Part shown: positions 6,909 through 10,540 of the stretch, in pieces
Layout of the letters: the number at the start of each line of letters is the position of its first letter
Position numbering within the stretch: the stretch's first letter is position 1
Source: Clostridia bacterium
GTDB taxonomy: Bacteria; Bacillota; Clostridia; Christensenellales; Aristaeellaceae
Reading direction: 5' to 3'
Assembly: GCA_017412445.1 (NCBI GenBank)
Contig: JAFPYA010000102.1
Location: 1 to 10,540, forward strand
Length of the DNA stretch: 10,540 bases
The notes under the pieces: model-generated
What the model saw: the letters and a program-made list of their open reading frames with translations, nothing else
Told to the model about the DNA's origin: nothing
Databases searched by the model: none
Translations under genes and position numbers: made by a program

Positions 6909-8108
6909 TCAGAACTTCGCGTTGAGCAGCTCAATGCCATCGATCTGCACGTCGAAGTAGGGAGCGGAGCGCAGAGCGGGGTCGCTCTCGTTGAAGAAGC
7001 TGCCGTTCTCATCGGTGAAGATGACTTCGGTGTCGGCGGTGAAGGCGGCGTCGGTGTCCACGTCGGCCAGGTAGGTGGTCAGAGCTTCGCCGTTAACGGT
7101 GAAGGTGGCGGTGTCGAACACGTGGAGAGTGCCGGCCTCGAGCTGAGCCTTTACGCCCGCTACGTACTCGGCGGTGCCGGGAGCGGCGGCCTGCTCGTTG
7201 ATGTCGGTGATAACGACGCTGGCGGTGGCGATGGTGCCAACCCAGTCGGTGTCTACGGGTTCACCGTTGGCGACCTGAGTGCAAACGTAGGTCAGATAGG
7301 GAGCCCAGTCGATGCGGCTGGAAACGATGAAGGTGTTGGGGCAGCGGCCTACGGTGGAGCCGTTGTAGCTTACGTTGGGGATGCCGGCGTCTTCACAGGC
7401 GGTGGGGGCGCCCCAGGAGTCGGCGTGCTGGGAAATCAGATCGCAGCCGGCGTTGATCAGTGCTTCGGCGGCGGCCTTCTCGCCCATCTCGTCGTACCAG
7501 GAACCGGTGAACTGCACCTTCATGGTCACATCGGGGCAAACGGACTTGGCGCCCAGATAGAAGGAGGTGTAGCCGGAGATAACCTCAGCATAGGTGAAAG
7601 CGCCAACATAGCCCATCAGGGGAGTTTCGCCCTTGAGCTTGCCCGCTTCCTTGAGCTCGTTGAGCTTGAGTCCGGCAGCGACGCCGGCCAGGAAACGGCC
7701 TTCATAGATGGCGGCGAAGGCGTTGTGGAAGTTGTCGAGCTCCTCGGTGTGAGCCATGGTGCCGGTGGCGTGGCAGAACTGCACCTCGGGATACTCCTTG
7801 GCGGCGGCCAGCATGAAGCTCTCATGGCCGAAGGAGTCGGCGAACACAACGTTGCAGCCGTCGTCGGCCAGCTCGCAGGCGGCCTCGTAGCAGGCGTTGG
7901 ATTCGGGGATGTTCTTTCTTACTACTACTTCGATGCCAAGATCCTCGGCCACCTGATTGACGGCGTTGAGGAAGTTGAGGTCGTAGGTGGAGTCTTCGTC
8001 GTGGAGCAGGATGACGCCGAGCTTCACGGTGGTGCCCTCGGCAAAGCCGAAGCTCAGCATGGAGACGCACAGTACCAGTGCCAGTACAACAGCGGAAATC
8101 TTCTTCAT
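6909..8108 (-). CDS. BMP-family substrate-binding protein of the ABC importer (nucleoside type)
   Basis: The extracytoplasmic solute-binding subunit, 399 residues, first gene of the operon. Residues 1-23 form a signal peptide (MKK, hydrophobic core, GFA then E24). Cys14 is preceded by Leu and lies inside the hydrophobic core, so there is no usable lipobox. BMP-family landmarks are the N-terminal ligand-loop equivalent HDEDSTYDLNF (36-46), VVFADSFGHESF (87-98), YEGRFLAGVAAG (135-146), TGSWYDEMGEKAAA (201-214), SQHADSW (226-232) and the C-terminal NESDPALRSAPYFDVQIDGI. BMP proteins such as Treponema PnrA bind purine nucleosides. This one belongs to a divergent branch with the SWYD and QHADS motifs, so the exact ligand is open. 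ATG 8108 has AGGGAGGA (8123-8116) 7 bases ahead; the frame open to 8174 lies upstream of that and overlaps the promoter. Confidence 0.93.
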   Translation of the reverse strand: MKKISAVVLALVLCVSMLSFGFAEGTTVKLGVILLHDEDSTYDLNFLNAVNQVAEDLGIEVVVRKNIPESNACYEAACELADDGCNVVFADSFGHESFMLAAAKEYPEVQFCHATGTMAHTEELDNFHNAFAAIYEGRFLAGVAAGLKLNELKEAGKLKGETPLMGYVGAFTYAEVISGYTSFYLGAKSVCPDVTMKVQFTGSWYDEMGEKAAAEALINAGCDLISQHADSWGAPTACEDAGIPNVSYNGSTVGRCPNTFIVSSRIDWAPYLTYVCTQVANGEPVDTDWVGTIATASVVITDINEQAAAPGTAEYVAGVKAQLEAGTLHVFDTATFTVNGEALTTYLADVDTDAAFTADTEVIFTDENGSFFNESDPALRSAPYFDVQIDGIELLNAKF

Positions 8109-8151
8109 GAAAATATCCTCCCTAAAATTATTCCCTGTATGGAACAGTGTA

Positions 8152-8180
8152 ATTATAGCGCGTTTTGCGAACATAGTAAA
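8152..8180 (-). promoter_or_regulatory. Sigma-A-type promoter of the ABC importer operon
   Basis: On the minus strand there is a -35 TTTACT (8180-8175), a 17-base spacer and a perfect -10 TATAAT (8157-8152). Transcription would start near 8145, leaving a leader of about 37 bases before ATG 8108, too short for a purine riboswitch. Regulation is therefore more likely at the DNA level. Confidence 0.75.
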
Positions 8181-8190
8181 TGTAAAAACG

Positions 8191-8211
8191 GGAAATTTGC
8201 GGTTAATTTCC
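8191..8211. repeat. Inverted repeat GGAAATT-N7-AATTTCC
   Basis: Exact 7-bp arms, GGAAATT (8191-8197) and AATTTCC (8205-8211), around a 7-base centre. It lies just upstream of the importer promoter and its right arm overlaps the PurBox-like site. It may be a separate operator or part of the same one. Confidence 0.45.
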
Positions 8212-8218
8212 GAACATT
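8206..8218 (+). promoter_or_regulatory. PurBox-like operator upstream of the importer operon
   Basis: ATTTCCGAACATT matches every position of the PurBox consensus reported for lactococcal PurR, AWWWCCGAACWWT. It is centred about 67 bases upstream of the predicted importer transcription start. A second CGAACAT in the same orientation lies at 8168-8174, exactly 43 bases away, inside the promoter spacer. A weak inverted copy (8 of 13 positions) lies at 8249-8237, 18 bases beyond. The link to purine control is an inference from this match and from the nucleoside-type transporter; no purR gene is in the window. Confidence 0.5.
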
Positions 8219-8291
8219 CAATTTCGGGGCATGTACAACATTCGAGTTAGCCGCCCACAGGGTTAAAATCATATTGAAAGGCGCATTAAAG

Positions 8292-8320
8292 TTGAAAACT
8301 AAACAATAAGGGGGTATACT
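8292..8320 (+). promoter_or_regulatory. Promoter of the aspartate kinase gene
   Basis: TTGAAA (8292-8297), a 17-base spacer and TATACT (8315-8320), five of six matches in each box. Transcription would start near 8327, about 38 bases before the ATG, leaving no room for a lysine riboswitch. It diverges from the importer promoter across about 110 bases of shared control DNA. Confidence 0.8.
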
Positions 8321-8364
8321 TATGCACAAGCGTTCTATTTTTATACTTTTCCGGAGGCACAAAA

Positions 8365-9678
8365 ATGGGCATTAAGGTGGCAAAATTCGGCGGTTCCTCA
8401 CTTGCGGACGCCAACCAGTTCAAAAAAGTAAAGCAGATACTTCTGAGCGATGACGAAAGGCGCTTTGCGGTGCCCTCCGCGCCCGGCAAGCGCTTCAAGG
8501 AGGACACTAAAATCACCGACCTTCTGTACAGGTGCTATCAGCAGGTGGAGAAGGGCGAGGATTTCGCCTCGGCGTTTGGAATTATTGAGGAAAGGTACAG
8601 GCAGATTGCCTTCGACCTCGGCTTGAACATAGACATAGACGGCCTGCTCGACCAGACCGCCGCCGACATCCGCCGCGTGGCGACGCCCGATTTTGCAGCC
8701 AGCCGCGGCGAGTACTTAAACGGCGTGCTCCTGTCCGCCTACCTCGGCTGGGATTTCATCGACCCCAAAAACTACATCAAGTTTGACCGTCAGGGCGTGT
8801 TCGCCGAGGAATGGACGAACGAGCTGCTGGGGAACGAACTCAAGCACCACGAGCGCGCGGTGATACCGGGCTTTTACGGCAGCGTGCCTAACGGCGAAAT
8901 ACGCACGTTTTCGAGGGGCGGCAGCGACATAACCGGAGCGGTGGTGGCCAGAGCCGCGGGCGCGTCCCTGTACGAAAACTGGACGGACGTGAGCGGCTTC
9001 CTCATGGCTGACCCGAGGGTGGTGGAAAATCCGAGGGAGATCCGCCATCTGACGTACGCCGAGCTTCGCGAGCTGAGCTACATGGGCGCGACCGTGCTGC
9101 ACGAGGAGAGCATTTTCCCCGTGCACAAGGCGGGCATACCCACCAACATCCGCAACACCAACGACCCCGCTCATCCCGGCACAATGATACTCGAAAAGCC
9201 TTTCGAGGACTCTCAGGGCGCGATAACCGGCATAGCGGGGCATAAGAATTTTTCGCTCATTTCGATTGAAAAAGCCATGCTCAACAGCGAAAAGGGCTTT
9301 TGCCGCAGGGTGCTCAGCGTGCTTGAGGACTTCGACATCTCAATCGAGCACATGCCTACCGGCATAGACACGGTCTCCGTGGTCGTCGCCGACAGCGAGA
9401 TCAAGGACAGGCAGAGCGAGATCACCCACCGCATCAAAGAGGTCTGCCAGCCCGACCATATCGAAATTTCGAGCGGCATCGCCCTCATCGCCACGGTCGG
9501 CGTGGGCATGGTGCGCTCCCCCGGCACCGCAGCCAAGCTCTTTGGCGGCCTGCACAAGGCGGGCGTGAACGTGCGCATGATAGACCAGGGCTCAAGCGAG
9601 CTGAACATAATCGTCGGCGTGGACACGCAGGACTTCGAGCGCGCGGTAAAGGCGATTTACGAGGCCTTCAATTCATAA
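8365..9678 (+). CDS. lysC: Aspartate kinase with tandem ACT domains
   Basis: Phosphorylates L-aspartate with ATP (EC 2.7.2.4), the entry step to lysine/diaminopimelate, threonine, methionine and isoleucine. The protein has 437 residues, normal for a monofunctional enzyme. The N-terminal amino-acid-kinase domain shows KFGGSS (7-12), a nucleotide/substrate segment SRGGSD (183-188) and WTDVSGFLMADPR (206-218). ACT1 spans about 297-366 and ACT2 about 378-437, with the VNVRMIDQGSSELNIIVGV signature near the end. ACT domains normally bind end-product amino acids, so allosteric feedback by lysine and/or threonine is expected, but which one cannot be read here. GGAGG (8353-8357) is 7 bases before ATG 8365. 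The gene is alone between its own promoter and terminator; no asd, dapA or hom genes are adjacent, and no lysine riboswitch precedes it. The symbol lysC is the common name for this enzyme. Confidence 0.95.
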   Translation: MGIKVAKFGGSSLADANQFKKVKQILLSDDERRFAVPSAPGKRFKEDTKITDLLYRCYQQVEKGEDFASAFGIIEERYRQIAFDLGLNIDIDGLLDQTAADIRRVATPDFAASRGEYLNGVLLSAYLGWDFIDPKNYIKFDRQGVFAEEWTNELLGNELKHHERAVIPGFYGSVPNGEIRTFSRGGSDITGAVVARAAGASLYENWTDVSGFLMADPRVVENPREIRHLTYAELRELSYMGATVLHEESIFPVHKAGIPTNIRNTNDPAHPGTMILEKPFEDSQGAITGIAGHKNFSLISIEKAMLNSEKGFCRRVLSVLEDFDISIEHMPTGIDTVSVVVADSEIKDRQSEITHRIKEVCQPDHIEISSGIALIATVGVGMVRSPGTAAKLFGGLHKAGVNVRMIDQGSSELNIIVGVDTQDFERAVKAIYEAFNS

Positions 9679-9684
9679 CACAGG

Positions 9685-9717
9685 CGCTCGGAATGAATCA
9701 AAAATTCATTCCGAGCG
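9685..9717 (+). terminator. Terminator hairpin after aspartate kinase
   Basis: A perfect 14-bp stem, CGCTCGGAATGAAT (9685-9698) with ATTCATTCCGAGCG (9704-9717), and a five-base CAAAA loop, starting six bases after the stop codon. The following TTAAGTTAT is only a weak T-tract, but stem length and position support termination. Confidence 0.8.
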
Positions 9718-9722
9718 TTAAG

Positions 9723-9817
9723 TTATACCGTCAAAGTCAGAGAATTCATGGTTTGAACCCTCAGATGTAGACAAACCACATAAAATACGGTATAATAAAT
9801 TCATACGGTCATACGGT
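9723..9817. repeat. Repeated ACGGT elements around the promoter of the last gene
   Basis: CATACGGT occurs as a perfect tandem pair (9802-9809 and 9810-9817). A third ATACGGT lies at 9785-9791, running into the -10 box. An exact 9-bp inverted repeat joins TTATACCGT (9723-9731) to ACGGTATAA (9787-9795), the latter covering most of the -10 box. The arrangement looks like operator sites for a DNA-binding regulator, which I cannot identify. Confidence 0.5.
9768..9796 (+). promoter_or_regulatory. Promoter of the orphan membrane protein gene
   Basis: TAGACA (9768-9773), a 17-base spacer and a perfect TATAAT (9791-9796). The start would be near 9803, giving a leader of about 126 bases. The leader contains the palindrome CGAGGCCTCG (9853-9862) but no riboswitch that I recognise. 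Confidence 0.8.
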
Positions 9818-9928
9818 TCCAGAAATAGAAGAAAGCATAAACGGCTTCCCGCCGAGGCCTCGCCGCTGGTATAAGGTCCGCGCGTGCAAGGCGCTCAGAA
9901 CGCTGCGATAATAAATATGGAGGTTTAT

Positions 9929-10429
9929 ATGAGCTACCGAATGATTAAAAGACTGCAATTGACCGCCATGATCCTTGAGGCGATCGCTTTTTTATGGATG
10001 ACCGTCGCGATTCTCTTTCAACGCCAGTTAAAGAGCTGGCTGTACGATGGTCCCCGTGAAATAATCGAGGCCTTCACTGTTCCTGTCAACCTTCTGGTAT
10101 CAGGATTTCTGGCGTTTTCTCTGGCTGTCCTGTTCTTTGTGTTCGTTTGCAAAAACCGCTACGCTTCCGCCTCCAAAAAGCTGGTGATCGCCTTGATCGT
10201 GGTCAAATGCGTTATTTCTGCCGCATTCCAGATCGGTAGCTTTCTGTATACGATGATCCTGAGTCGCTACGACCAATTCCAGCTTGCCTCCTATAGCGAG
10301 ATGGAATTCTTCATCACCATCGTGGCCTCTCCATTTTCAAACGTATCATCGATATTAATGCTGGTGGCGATGGGCGGATACTACGGGAAAGCCCGTGAGA
10401 ACGTGCCGGCGGCATATAAATCTGTCTGA
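9929..10429 (+). CDS. Hypothetical four-helix membrane protein
   Basis: A protein of 166 residues that I do not recognise. Four hydrophobic segments lie at about 10-30, 48-74, 84-111 and 126-151. Short polar loops separate them, including KNRYASASKK between helices 2 and 3 and SRYDQFQLASYSEME between helices 3 and 4, and the tail is polar. No signal peptide cleavage site, catalytic motif or nucleotide-binding motif is seen. GGAGG (9919-9923) is five bases before ATG 9929; the frame opens at 9884, but that region has no ribosome binding site. It is a single gene between its own promoter and terminator. Composition differs from its neighbours: isoleucine is ATA in only 2 of 16 codons, and sampled lines are near 50% GC against about 70% in the MFS gene. 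That fits an acquired or lineage-specific gene, though the sample is small. Confidence 0.75.
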   Translation: MSYRMIKRLQLTAMILEAIAFLWMTVAILFQRQLKSWLYDGPREIIEAFTVPVNLLVSGFLAFSLAVLFFVFVCKNRYASASKKLVIALIVVKCVISAAFQIGSFLYTMILSRYDQFQLASYSEMEFFITIVASPFSNVSSILMLVAMGGYYGKARENVPAAYKSV

Positions 10430-10454
10430 AAATTATTGGTTTGTTCAAAAATCA

Positions 10455-10485
10455 ATCAGAGGCCTTCCGGGCGAAGGCCTCTGAT
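10455..10485. terminator. Strong intrinsic terminator, probably bidirectional
   Basis: A perfect 13-bp stem, ATCAGAGGCCTTC (10455-10467) with GAAGGCCTCTGAT (10473-10485), and a five-base CGGGC loop. CTTTTCTT follows on the plus strand, and TGATTTTTGAAC follows on the minus strand, so it can stop transcription from both sides. Confidence 0.9.
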
Positions 10486-10508
10486 CTTTTCTTCGTTTCG
10501 ATTGTTTA

Positions 10509-10540
10509 TTAGCTGTTTATCGAAGCCGCGAAGCCCGCGC
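10509..10540 (-). CDS. Possible C-terminal end of a converging gene (partial)
   Basis: On the minus strand the frame entering from the right edge reads A-G-F-A-A-S-I-N-S and then TAA (10511-10509). It lies about 24 bases before the bidirectional terminator, as expected for the last codons of a convergent gene. Only nine residues are visible, so family and reality are uncertain. Confidence 0.3.
   Translation of the reverse strand, partial: AGFAASINS

Noticed and set aside
8109..8150. Purine riboswitch in the importer leader
   Set aside because: The predicted leader is only about 37 bases, too short for the aptamer, and no conserved purine aptamer loops are seen.
5082..8309. Open frame of 1075 codons on the plus strand
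   Set aside because: It is a mirror of the ATPase and binding-protein genes, created by their GC-rich codon use. Its translation is a His/Gly/Val/Ala-rich string without domains, and the minus-strand frames carry full family motifs and ribosome binding sites.
8321..8364. Lysine riboswitch ahead of aspartate kinase
   Set aside because: The leader is about 38 bases; an L-box needs far more.
9803..9928. Structured regulatory RNA in the leader of the last gene
   Set aside because: Only short local hairpins (a CGGC/GCCG stem and one 10-bp palindrome) are visible. No known riboswitch core or terminator/antiterminator pair was found.

Overview
The window looks like a chromosomal segment from a GC-rich member of the Clostridia (Firmicutes). 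The evidence is strong AGGAGG-type ribosome binding sites, sigma-A-type promoters, T-tailed hairpin terminators, and protein families typical of that group. ATA is a common isoleucine codon despite the high GC content. A gut Christensenellales or Oscillospirales-like lineage is possible, but the sequence alone does not settle this. I see no insertion sequence, phage gene, CRISPR array, tRNA or rRNA.

Layout from left to right. (1) Positions 1-438 hold the 3' part of a NUDIX hydrolase gene, cut by the window edge. (2) Positions 578-2843 hold a tight plus-strand trio: a compact MFS-type transporter, a small four-helix membrane protein whose start overlaps the transporter's stop (ATGA), and a secreted, C-terminally membrane-anchored SH3-like protein. 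(3) A bidirectional terminator at 2864-2895 separates this trio from a converging minus-strand operon. (4) The minus-strand operon (8108 down to 2902) encodes a complete BMP-family ABC importer in the order substrate-binding protein, double ATPase, permease 1, permease 2. This family usually imports purine nucleosides. The operon has a good promoter (8180-8152), a hairpin between the binding-protein and ATPase genes that may set stoichiometry, and an exact match to the published Firmicutes PurBox consensus upstream of the promoter. (5) Positions 8292-9717 hold a divergent, monocistronic aspartate kinase gene with its own promoter and terminator. (6) Positions 9768-10485 hold an orphan four-helix membrane protein gene. 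Its promoter region carries repeated ACGGT elements, and the gene is visibly less GC-rich than its neighbours. It ends at a strong terminator that would work in both directions, and a converging gene may enter from the right edge.

Functionally the window is mostly housekeeping: nucleoside-type uptake and entry into the aspartate-family amino acid pathway. I found no convincing undescribed multi-gene system. The points most worth a second look are the PurBox-like operator, the extra segment of about 55 residues in the second ATPase domain together with a degenerate ATP site, the binding protein's lack of a lipobox, and the repeat-rich control region of the last gene.
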